From Rothia santali (GTDB lineage Bacteria > Actinomycetota > Actinomycetes > Actinomycetales > Micrococcaceae), in the NCBI RefSeq assembly GCF_024199905.1, contig NZ_JANAFB010000003.1, positions 1 to 64,000 of the forward strand: 64,000 nt of DNA, in the 5' to 3' direction. The notes below the pieces were generated by a model that was not told the DNA's origin, made no database searches, and saw only the letters and a list, made by a program, of their open reading frames with translations. Every line of letters starts with the position of its first letter. Position 1 is the stretch's first letter. This document shows, one piece after another, positions 32,677 through 41,153 of this stretch. Both the position numbers and the translations under genes were made by a program.

Positions 32677-32691
32677 CGTTATACTGTAACG
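32677..32691. promoter_or_regulatory. Operator of the HigB/HigA-ImmA locus
   Basis: CGTTA-TACTG-TAACG is a perfect 5-bp inverted repeat covering the TATACT -10 region of the toxin operon. Its half-site (TAACG/CGTTA) equals that of the higBA operator at 8594-8624, but in the opposite arm order. Confidence 0.6.
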
Positions 32692-32707
32692 AGATCGGTG
32701 ACACTGA

Positions 32708-33010
32708 TTGCGCGTAGACTACAAGGACAAGAAGCTCGCGAAACTGTGCACCGACGAGCGCGAGATACAGAAGAAGCGGCCGGATCTCAAGAAGAAGCTT
32801 CGACTGCGGATCAAGGCGCTCGAAAATTCAGACACACTCGGAGACCTGCCGGACGACGACCCTGGAGGTGCATGGCATGACCTCAAAGGCAAGCGCGCCG
32901 GGACATGGGCCGGCGAGCTCAGCGGCAACTGGCGGCTCCTCGTGGAGCCGATGCCCAACGCGCTAAACGCAGTCGACGTGACCGTCGTTGTCATCGAGGA
33001 CTACCACTGA
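32708..33010 (+). CDS. HigB/RelE-fold toxin
   Basis: This 100-residue protein from a TTG start has YKDKKLAKLCTDEREIQKKR and a Lys-rich helix. The end, GTWAGELSGNWRLLVEP with VVVIEDYH, is the HigB-like terminal pattern seen at 8300-8581. It probably cleaves mRNA on the ribosome. It is followed 13 nt later by an XRE-ImmA/IrrE fusion that must be the antitoxin. A weak SD (GGTGA) precedes the start. Confidence 0.8.
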   Translation: MRVDYKDKKLAKLCTDEREIQKKRPDLKKKLRLRIKALENSDTLGDLPDDDPGGAWHDLKGKRAGTWAGELSGNWRLLVEPMPNALNAVDVTVVVIEDYH

Positions 33011-33023
33011 GGAAGGAGGGACC

Positions 33024-34121
33024 ATGACCGCCACCAACTACGCCGTCGCTCCCGGGGAGTACCTGGAGGAGTGGATTGACGATCACGGCCTGTCCCAGCA
33101 GCGCGTTGCCGAACTCCTCGGAAGCAGCCGCAAGCAGGTCAATGAGATCGTCAACGGGCGCGCCCCGATCACGAGCGATACCGCCATGCGCCTCGAGCGT
33201 GTCGTCGGAATCCCCGCCAGAACATGGCTGAAGTACGAGGCGCTCTACCGCGCGGACCTCGCCCGCATCGCCGACGAAGAGGTCTTGGCCGATCACGCGG
33301 GGGAGATCGCGCCATCGGCTGTCACCTACCTGCGCGACATCGGCGCAACCAAGGCAACCAGGCGCAGCCCCGGCAAGCTCGTGTCCGACTTCCTCGCGTT
33401 CCACCGGTGCGGGACTTGGGAGGCCTACGTCCACCTCCACGAAGAAGCTTCCAGCGGCGACTACGCGCTTGCCGCTCTGAAGGACTCCGGCACGGCTCTC
33501 GACCAGACCCTGCTCACAACCTGGCTGCGTGCTGCCGAGTTGGAAGAGCCCTTCGAGCGCGGCCGCGGCTACGACTACGACCCCGAGCGGCTCCGCGCTG
33601 CTCTGCCCAAACTCCGTGCCCGCGCCGCAACGCCCGACACGACGATGCTGCGCGACATCGCGAACATCCTCGCCGACGCCGGCGTTGTCTTCATGGTCGT
33701 GGAGCCGCCCAAGAAGCTCCCGCTGCTCGGCATGACGCGCTGGATCGACAAGAAAGTGCCGGTGATCCAGCAGACCGGCCGCTGGGGCAAGGACGGTTTC
33801 GTCATTTGGACCCTCTTCCACGAAATTGGCCACGTCCTCAACGACCCCCGCGGCGAGATGCACGTGGAGTACCGCACGGAGAAAAAGCGAAACTCCGCAG
33901 CCGAGAAGGGTGCGAACAAGTTCGCCATGGATCTGCTCTTCGGCGACGCCGGCATCACACAGTTCCGCGGCCTGTCCTACGACCGAGAGATCGCTGACAA
34001 GGCCCGCGAGATCGGTGTCGCACCTGGCGTCGCCGTCCACCAGATGCACCGTCGCAGATTACTAAACTACAAGTTCGGCAACCGGCTCTGCGTGGATCTA
34101 GCAGGGACGTTCACCGAGTAG
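33024..34121 (+). CDS. HigA antitoxin fused to ImmA/IrrE-type metallopeptidase
   Basis: The 365-residue protein has an N-terminal HigA-type XRE domain: VAPGEYLEEWIDDHGLSQQR, SSRKQVNEIVNG and DTAMRLERVVGIPARTWL. A helical linker of about 150 residues leads to an ImmA/IrrE peptidase with FVIWTLFHEIGHVLNDPRGE (HExxH) and EKGANKFAMDLLF (downstream Glu). The SD is GGAGG at 6 nt. Domains of this kind cleave repressors under stress, which would couple antitoxin function to proteolysis, perhaps its own. It is about four times the usual HigA length. Confidence 0.85.
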   Translation: MTATNYAVAPGEYLEEWIDDHGLSQQRVAELLGSSRKQVNEIVNGRAPITSDTAMRLERVVGIPARTWLKYEALYRADLARIADEEVLADHAGEIAPSAVTYLRDIGATKATRRSPGKLVSDFLAFHRCGTWEAYVHLHEEASSGDYALAALKDSGTALDQTLLTTWLRAAELEEPFERGRGYDYDPERLRAALPKLRARAATPDTTMLRDIANILADAGVVFMVVEPPKKLPLLGMTRWIDKKVPVIQQTGRWGKDGFVIWTLFHEIGHVLNDPRGEMHVEYRTEKKRNSAAEKGANKFAMDLLFGDAGITQFRGLSYDREIADKAREIGVAPGVAVHQMHRRRLLNYKFGNRLCVDLAGTFTE

Positions 34122-35094
34122 GGAAGGACGAGAGTTGGTCTCGCAGGTCGGCCAGCTTCACGAAGTACCGGCGGGCCGCGATTGCCAGCAGCGTCGCGTC
34201 GGTCTCGGCAAACCCGGTCTCGCGGTCGCCGTCGTGCGTTTCAATGACATGGAGCGCATAGTTCCTAACCTCGCGGAACATGTGCGCCTGCGTGACGATC
34301 TCCTTTATCGTCGCGCTCCCCGGGGACGGCTTGAGCTCACGGAGCTTCTGCTCGGTGAGACGGGTGCCCTCGGCGACGTCGCAGGCCATCCTCCGCCTTC
34401 TTCGTCAGCGACGTCGTCGGGCCCGGGACGGCGCGCGCGAGACTAAACCACGCTGCTTCGGACGCTGCCGCTAACAGGCTCGATGAGGCCAGGTAGAGAC
34501 CGCTCCGCAGGGCTCGCCGGCTCTCGCGGACGATCGCGATGCCACGGATTCCGAGGAGTTCGTCAAGGCCCGCCAAGAGCTCCTCGTTGGGCAAGAGGAT
34601 CTCGCTGGTGTCACGACCGGCCGGCGGGCAGGCATGAATGGTGAGTGGCTGCCGCCGCTAATATCGATCAAGGGCGACCGAACGAGCATAGGCACACGCG
34701 AGCTCCCGCCCGGGTAGGCGACTGGAACGTGACCCGGCTGGGGCACGTACTGGTTCCCCTCGGCGCGCGTGAGAACGCCTTCGGCGATGAACCGCGAGAG
34801 AGCGCGACGCACGGCGTGACGGCACCGGAGCACCGCCGGATGCGGGCCATGCGGGTCGGGGCCAGCAAGCCGTCAACCGGGCTCGGACGCCGACAATGCA
34901 GTGAACTTCGAACGTTCAGCTGGACGCCGAACACCGATTACGCTCAACCACCAGTCCTCACCTTCCGTCGTGACCACCGGTACGTCTACCTCCGCGACAG
35001 CATCGAGGGTCACGCCGCGCGCCACTATGGCATCAGCCTCGCTCGGCGTCACGGCGCTCTGCACGACCGAGACGAACGGCTCCTCGAAGTTCAC
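34111..35094 (-). pseudogene. Decayed third gene of the restriction-modification operon
   Basis: Four consecutive fragments read as one protein of about 325 residues. The start at 35094 overlaps the stop of the type ISP gene by 4 nt and gives VVTTEGEDWWLSVIGVRRPA up to a TGA (34873-34875). The same frame continues AVRRALSRFIAEGVLTRAEG, QYVPQPGHVPVAYPG and LVRSPLIDISGG, then shifts near 34630 to TSEILLPNEELLAGLDELLG and SLLAAASEAAWFSLARAV. It shifts again near 34395 to EIVTQAHMFREVRNYALHVI, ending at 34111. An HTH-like middle and a helical end resembling DUF4145-type segments are visible. Function is unknown; its operon position suggests an R-M accessory protein. Confidence 0.65.
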
Positions 35095-38000
35095 TCGGTC
35101 TCGATGATGTCGAGCGGAGGCAGGGTATCGACGACCTTCATTGTCTCGACCGACACCGTGACGATCCGCGCGAGCAGATCCAGGACGTATCGCGGGTCAC
35201 CGACCTCGCGCGACCAGTCGTTCGGATCGTTGACGATGCCGGACCCGGACTTATTGTCGGTCTTCACATGGTACCGATCGATGATCCACTCGACAGCCGA
35301 CCGGCTGCCCAGCATGTATCGGTATGCCTCATCAGGGATGCCAGAAAGCACGATCCGGTCGTTGTACTGGATGACGGTCCTGTCAGCTTTCTCTCCTGCG
35401 GCCTTCTGCGCGGCAGTAGGCCTCCCGAACTTCATCTTCTTGCCCACCGTGTAGAACGCGTAAGGATCCGTGCCGTCAGCAGGAGCGGCGTCGAGGCCAT
35501 CGAGCGGGTAGGGCTCCACGGACTCGTACCCGAGGTGAAGGCCGGAGAACGCTCGGCCGGCGTTTGCGAAGCCGTGGAAGTCGGCCGCGAACGGGATCCG
35601 CGGGAGCATCTTTTTCAGGTCGGCCGCGTACGCCTCTCGGTACTCCGGTGAGTGCAGCAAACCGTAGACGTAGAAGAAGATATCGTCCTTCGTCACCGCC
35701 TCATCGCCGTACACCGCCTGGAACCGAGACAGCGCGTCGTCAGTGATGTTGTCGATCTTCCGGTAGCCGTCAACAACCTCCGCATCGTCATCGGGCCTGC
35801 CGAAGTCGAGAGCGCCTTCCTCCGCCTCAGTGGACTCGTATCGGAATCGCGCAAGAGCCTGACCGCCTTCCGAGCCGTAGAGGTTCAGGTCGGGGACCAC
35901 CGCCGTCATGAGCGCAGTGAACGGCTTGGATGTGGCCGCCGGAGTGATATAGATCGAATGGTTCGTTGCCAAAGGAGTCGGGAAAAACTCGCGAAGCGTT
36001 CGCGGCCGGTGGAGCCAGGCGTGGTCTGGGTAGAGACGCTGCATCTCAAATGGCCGGTACATCGCAACGAGAGGTTTTGAGTCGTTGAACGGAAGCTGCC
36101 GGCGTCGTTTGAAGGCGCTTTCAAGCGACGATGACCACTTGATCTTCTTCCTGTCCTTGCTTACGGGGCCTACGAGCGCGGCTGCATACGTTTCGCACGC
36201 AAGACGCATCGACTGCCTCAATGCGTCCGTGCCGGATGCGTACACCCACGCATCACGACTCGTTCCGAGTCCATTAACAATGGTCGAAAATACCCCTGAT
36301 TCAGGTCCAGCCGCGACCGCGAGATACGTACTGAACTCGTTTGAACGGTGGTTGATCCAATCACCGTGCTCGTTCGGTCGGATCAAGCGGCCCGGGGAGG
36401 AGAGGATGGAACCGATCTGCCGGACCTGCTCTAGCTTCTGCTCTTGAGTGAGCCCGTCGGCCATCTGTTCGTAGTTAATCCTGGCCTCGCCGGACCGATC
36501 ACCCCCCTTCACGAGCACAGTGATCGCAATGCCTGATTGGCTCCCTTCCCCGAAAACCTTGCCGCCTTCAGACCGCCAGTCAGACGCGCGCTGATCACCC
36601 CGGAGATTAAAGATGTGAACCGCACTGAACTCCTCAGCAAGGCAGAGTCGCATGCCGTCTGCCGTGTTTCCGTCAAGCCAGCCATTGCTGGACACGAATG
36701 CGATCAAACCACGATCAGCAAGTCGCTCACTCGCCCATCTGAACGCACGGATGTAGCTGTCATAGAGCGCGTTCTTGTTGGTGGCGGTCGACCGTTCCGC
36801 GTAGGTGCTCCGGATCTTGCTATCCAGGTGCGGATAGGACTCATTTGCGTTATCGTCGTTTCCGCTTCCTTGTTTGTGCGAGTACGGCGGATTGGCAACG
36901 ATCACCGTGATCGGGAGCCCTCTCTGGCGCACGATCCGCTCGTTATTCTCGGGGAAGATATCAAGATCCTGGCGATCTCCGTCCTCGTACGACTGAAATG
37001 TGTCGGTGAGCACGAGACCTGGGAACGGTGCCGGCTCGTCAGCCAGGTCCGCGTAGGTGGTCTCGATGTTGATCGCGGCGATGTAGTACGCCAGCAATAG
37101 GATCTCGTTGGCGTGGATCTCCTCGGCGTACTTGCGTGCGAGGTCGTGCGGTTCGATCAGCCCGAGCTGCAGGAGCCGGACGATGAAGGTGCCGGTGCCG
37201 GTGAACCCGTCGAGGATATGCACGCCCTCGTCGGTCAGCGACTGCCCGAACTCTTGACGCAGAACATCATTGGCCGACCGCAGGATGAAATCGACGATCT
37301 CGACCGGCGTATAGACAATGCCAAGCTTGTCGACGGTCTTCTTGAACGCCTTAGCGAAGAAGTTGTTGTACAGCTCGACGAGGATCTTCTGGCGTCCCTC
37401 GGCGTTGTCGACCCCGGCGACTCGTCGACGGACGGAGTCGTAGAAACCCTCGAGGGTTGCGTTCTCGGAGTCAAGGGCATACTCATCGAGCACGGCGAGC
37501 ATTGACTCCATCGTCTGCGCGACCGGGTTGTTCGCTGCGAAGTCGTAGTCTGCAAATAGCGCCTCGAAGACGGGGCGGGTGATCAGGTGCTGCGCGAGCA
37601 TCTCGATCGCCTGGTCCTTGGTGATCGACTCGTTGAGGTTACCGCGCAACCCCTGGAGGAACGTGTCAAACCGCGCCTTCGCCACCTCGGACTCCTGCAA
37701 CAGCCCAGTGATGCGCGTGATGTGGGCTTGAGCAATGTCGGCGATGTCCGATGCCCAGTCCTCCCAGTAGGTCCGCTCGCCGACCTTCTTCACGATGCGC
37801 GCGTACATCGCGTCCCGGAAGCCGTCGAACCCGTAATCCAGCGGAAGCTGCACGTAGTCCGGACCCTGCGAGCCGGTGTCGTTTCCCTCTTCGTCCCCGC
37901 GGGGCGGCGGCGTGACGTCGACGATGTCGATCTTGGTGTTCTTCTTCTTGTTCAGGTCGATCTGGTTGACCATGGCGTGGAACCGGTCGTCGTGCGACCG

Positions 38001-39869
38001 TAGTGCCTGCAGGACCTGCCAGACAACCTTGTAGCGCTTGTTGTCGTTCAGCGCCTCCGACGGCCTCATTCCTGAGGGAATGACGACCGGCAGGATGATG
38101 TAACCAAGCTTCTTCACCCCGGACGGGTCCTTGCGCATCACCCGGCCCACCGACTGCACAACGTCGACCTGGGACCCCCGCGGAGTCAAGAACATGACTG
38201 CATCCAGTGCTGGTACGTCGATGCCCTCAGAGAGGCACCGAGCGTTGGTGAGCACACGGCAGACCTCAGCCCCGGCATCGCTCTTGAGCCAGTCGAGGTG
38301 CTCGTTGCGCTCGTGAATGCCCATTGTCCCGTCGACATGCACGGCCTCGACGCGAAGGTCGTTGGAAACATGTCGGGACTCGTCCTCCAGCGCCCGTTCG
38401 ATCAGCGCCGGGAACGCGCGGGACGCCGTACGGGAGGCCCTGATGTCCTTCGCGAACGCCACTGCCCGGCGCATCGGCATATCGTCTGCGCTGTCGCTCT
38501 CTTCATCACGGCGGTAGTTCTTCGCCAGCCCCTGCCAGCAGCCCAGCAGCTTCGCGGCGTCATCGAGCTGAATCTCGCCGTCCTGAGCCATGGTCTGCTG
38601 GAAGTGCTCGGCTACGTAGGCCTCATCGACTGTGAGCACGATCACCTTGTAGTCGGTGAGCAGGTTCTGCTCGACCGCCTCCCCGAAGCCGAGCCGGTAC
38701 AGCTCCGGGCCATAGGTGTCCTCGTCGGCCATGTCGGCCAGCATCGCGTCGTTCTCGATCGCCTTCTTCGTCACCGCGTCGTCGAAGACGCGCGGCGTGG
38801 CAGTCATGTACACCCGCTTCGCGGCGGTGATGAAACCGTCGTCGTGGACCTTGACGAAATGCGATTCCGGCTGGCTGGCGAGGGTAACGCCGGTGGTACG
38901 ATGCGCCTCGTCGCAGATAATTAGATCAAACTCGTCGAGTCCCTTCGCTTGGGCCTCCGAGATGACGTCTATGGACTGGTACGTGGAGAACACCACGGTC
39001 ATCCGGGCCTGGGCGCGCTTGCCGACCGCCATCCGTGCCACCAGCGTATCGGCGTCAGTAGTCGCCGGTTCGGTCAGGTCGATCGTGGACAAGTCGCCTG
39101 AGTCGTCGGCCTTGCGACCGACCCGCACGTCTGAGCACACCGCGAACGGCCTGATGTCCACCTCGGACTGGGCCATCCACTCGCGCAGCGACTGCGACAG
39201 CAGTTGGATCGACGGCACCAGGAACAGCACCGTGCCGCCTTCGCCGACCTGCCGCTCGGCGAGCCTCAGCGCCGTGAACGTCTTGCCGGTGCCGCACGCC
39301 ATGATCATCTTTCCGCGGTCGTGCTCAGCGAGTCCCGCGGTGGCCGCGTCGATAGCCGCCTTCTGGTGCCGGCGCGGCTGGTGCACGGTGGCGAGCTCAA
39401 CTTGATCCGGCTTGGACCACGAGTACTGGGACCAGTCGACCCGAGCGTCGTCGAGGAACGCGATGTCGATGCGCTGCGCGACCTCCCCAAGGGTCTCCTC
39501 GGCGTTGCCGGTCCACCCAGCAGCGGTATCGAAGACGTAGCGCTCGGTCCACTCGGCCTTGGCGGAGGCGGAGATGAAGGAGTCTATATCGGACTTCGCG
39601 ACCTTGTGGCCCTCGGCGTAGAACTTGCACTGGATCGCCGCGAGTCCCTCTCCCTCGCGACGCTCGGCGACCAGGTCGATCCCGGTGTCGGGGCGGTTGC
39701 CGCGGCCCGGCCACTCCTTCCAGAGCCATACGTTCTCGAACCGCGCCACCCACTCCGGCTCGTTCGACAAGTATGCCTTGATCAGCCGCTCGAACCGATC
39801 GCCTTTGTCCCGCTCGTCGAGCGACGCCTTGCGCAGATCATCGAGGAGTTCGTGGATCGTTACAGACAT
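35091..39869 (-). CDS. Type ISP-like restriction-modification enzyme (nuclease-helicase-methyltransferase)
   Basis: This single polypeptide of about 1592 residues has an N-terminal Mrr-like nuclease (PDTGIDLVAERREGEGLAAI followed by QCK, D...Q-x-K), SF2 translocase MIMACGTGKTFTALRLAE (about 196), LIICDEAHRTTG and VYMTATPRVFDD, then CRVLTNARCLSEGIDVPALD and VVQSVGRVMRKD. A coupler leads to the N6-methyltransferase: DGFTGTGTFIVRLLQLG and TVIVANPPYSHKQ (about 990). About 550 C-terminal residues form the target-recognition region. Size and order match LlaGI/LlaBIII. Such enzymes methylate one strand and cleave after head-to-head translocation. The ATG at 39869 has GGGAG upstream and overlaps the HsdM gene by 10 nt. 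Confidence 0.9.
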   Translation of the reverse strand: MSVTIHELLDDLRKASLDERDKGDRFERLIKAYLSNEPEWVARFENVWLWKEWPGRGNRPDTGIDLVAERREGEGLAAIQCKFYAEGHKVAKSDIDSFISASAKAEWTERYVFDTAAGWTGNAEETLGEVAQRIDIAFLDDARVDWSQYSWSKPDQVELATVHQPRRHQKAAIDAATAGLAEHDRGKMIMACGTGKTFTALRLAERQVGEGGTVLFLVPSIQLLSQSLREWMAQSEVDIRPFAVCSDVRVGRKADDSGDLSTIDLTEPATTDADTLVARMAVGKRAQARMTVVFSTYQSIDVISEAQAKGLDEFDLIICDEAHRTTGVTLASQPESHFVKVHDDGFITAAKRVYMTATPRVFDDAVTKKAIENDAMLADMADEDTYGPELYRLGFGEAVEQNLLTDYKVIVLTVDEAYVAEHFQQTMAQDGEIQLDDAAKLLGCWQGLAKNYRRDEESDSADDMPMRRAVAFAKDIRASRTASRAFPALIERALEDESRHVSNDLRVEAVHVDGTMGIHERNEHLDWLKSDAGAEVCRVLTNARCLSEGIDVPALDAVMFLTPRGSQVDVVQSVGRVMRKDPSGVKKLGYIILPVVIPSGMRPSEALNDNKRYKVVWQVLQALRSHDDRFHAMVNQIDLNKKKNTKIDIVDVTPPPRGDEEGNDTGSQGPDYVQLPLDYGFDGFRDAMYARIVKKVGERTYWEDWASDIADIAQAHITRITGLLQESEVAKARFDTFLQGLRGNLNESITKDQAIEMLAQHLITRPVFEALFADYDFAANNPVAQTMESMLAVLDEYALDSENATLEGFYDSVRRRVAGVDNAEGRQKILVELYNNFFAKAFKKTVDKLGIVYTPVEIVDFILRSANDVLRQEFGQSLTDEGVHILDGFTGTGTFIVRLLQLGLIEPHDLARKYAEEIHANEILLLAYYIAAINIETTYADLADEPAPFPGLVLTDTFQSYEDGDRQDLDIFPENNERIVRQRGLPITVIVANPPYSHKQGSGNDDNANESYPHLDSKIRSTYAERSTATNKNALYDSYIRAFRWASERLADRGLIAFVSSNGWLDGNTADGMRLCLAEEFSAVHIFNLRGDQRASDWRSEGGKVFGEGSQSGIAITVLVKGGDRSGEARINYEQMADGLTQEQKLEQVRQIGSILSSPGRLIRPNEHGDWINHRSNEFSTYLAVAAGPESGVFSTIVNGLGTSRDAWVYASGTDALRQSMRLACETYAAALVGPVSKDRKKIKWSSSLESAFKRRRQLPFNDSKPLVAMYRPFEMQRLYPDHAWLHRPRTLREFFPTPLATNHSIYITPAATSKPFTALMTAVVPDLNLYGSEGGQALARFRYESTEAEEGALDFGRPDDDAEVVDGYRKIDNITDDALSRFQAVYGDEAVTKDDIFFYVYGLLHSPEYREAYAADLKKMLPRIPFAADFHGFANAGRAFSGLHLGYESVEPYPLDGLDAAPADGTDPYAFYTVGKKMKFGRPTAAQKAAGEKADRTVIQYNDRIVLSGIPDEAYRYMLGSRSAVEWIIDRYHVKTDNKSGSGIVNDPNDWSREVGDPRYVLDLLARIVTVSVETMKVVDTLPPLDIIETE

Positions 39870-40885
39870 GAAAGGTGCTCCCATGATTCGCAGTTGCAGT
39901 TTTGTACCTCTAATCTCCTACTTGTGACTGCTCCGCCGGGCGGCGCTTCGAGTGGGTCTGCATCCCGCAACGACCCCTTCTCGACCTCCCAGTCGACCTC
40001 GAACATAAGGTTCGAAAACACATGGTCGAAGGCCTGCCCGTCGTAGAGGTCATCGACGAGACTGTTGCCCTTCTTGATCGCGTCGGAACGGCTGCCCTGT
40101 ATCAGCAAGTCCGCCTTCCCAAGGGCGAACGGGGATGGCATGAGTTCTTGCCCGTAGAAGGTGACGTCGACCTGCTCGCTGGTGCGCTTCCGCGTCTCTT
40201 GCGCGATCAGCTGCATGCCGCCGGAGCCGGCCGTCGAGTCGTAGACCGAGCACGCGGCGTGGTCGGAGGCGAACGTATCGTCGTCGTTGCTGATGGGCAC
40301 GTTGACCATCAGCCGGATCGCGTCTCGCGGAGTGTAGAAGTTACCCGTGGCCTCGCCCTTTTTGTTGAAGGCCCGGTACATGACACCCTCGAACACGTCG
40401 CCCATGTTGGTGTCATTAAGGCTGGCCGGGCTGAGGTCGAGCGTGGAGAGATGCTTGACGATGGGGTGCAGGCGGTTGGCGTCGGCGAAGACCTTCGCGC
40501 GTCGGTTGAAGTCAAACGAAACCCAGATGTCGGAGATGTTGTTCGAGAAGCCGTCAATGTGGCTCTTGAGGGACTTGTCCACGTTGTCATCGAACAACGC
40601 GATGGTCGGGAGGTCGAGCGGCGAGGTGTTATAGAAACCCAGGCCAAACCGGTCCTTGACGGCGATGTCGATGAGATGCTGAGACATTCCGGCGAAGGAG
40701 TTGACGTACTTGATGACGTCGTCGTTCCTGTCGGCCAACATACACTCCAGGCGACGGAGGACCGCGAACGGAAGGATGTAGTTGCCGTAGTCTTCCTCGT
40801 GGACGATGTTGCGCAGGTATTTGTCCGCTGTGTCCCATACAATCCGCGCCGTCGTCTTCCTGGACGACTCCGCCGGCTCGGCCAT
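39860..40885 (-). CDS. Truncated type I methyltransferase subunit (HsdM-like), motif IV lost
   Basis: The 341-residue protein has a full HsdM-like N-terminus: IVWDTADKYLRNIVHEEDYG, ILPFAVLRRLECML, then NFYTPRDAIRLMV and SAM motif VYDSTAGSGGMQLIAQ (about 217). The catalytic (N/D)PP(Y/F) position reads HVFSNLMFEVDWEVEKG, so NPPF is gone, and the protein ends 40 residues later with unrelated sequence instead of the usual 150-200 more residues. It cannot be a normal methylase. It precedes the ISP-like gene with a 10-nt overlap and may be the scar of a recombination that replaced a type I system, or have been kept as a DNA-binding accessory. The start is at an ATG with AGGA. Confidence 0.8.
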   Translation of the reverse strand: MAEPAESSRKTTARIVWDTADKYLRNIVHEEDYGNYILPFAVLRRLECMLADRNDDVIKYVNSFAGMSQHLIDIAVKDRFGLGFYNTSPLDLPTIALFDDNVDKSLKSHIDGFSNNISDIWVSFDFNRRAKVFADANRLHPIVKHLSTLDLSPASLNDTNMGDVFEGVMYRAFNKKGEATGNFYTPRDAIRLMVNVPISNDDDTFASDHAACSVYDSTAGSGGMQLIAQETRKRTSEQVDVTFYGQELMPSPFALGKADLLIQGSRSDAIKKGNSLVDDLYDGQAFDHVFSNLMFEVDWEVEKGSLRDADPLEAPPGGAVTSRRLEVQNCNCESWEHLSCL

Positions 40886-41153
40886 GCTCAACTGTTCCTA
40901 CTCGTCACGATAGTGTTGTATCAAGAAATTTACACGGGCAATGCATTAGCAAGACGACATTTTGATCCGTGTCCAAGACGTAGCTGCGGGGCGATCGCAA
41001 GTTCACGCCCCGCAACGCCACTCAATCACCGCTTGTCCGCTACGGCCTCGATCGCTGCGATGCGACGGCTGTGCACCGACAAGCCAGAGCGGCTTCAGCC
41101 CACTAGGCATCCACATCGTCCATCCCAAGAAGTCCCGAACACAGGTTCCTCGC

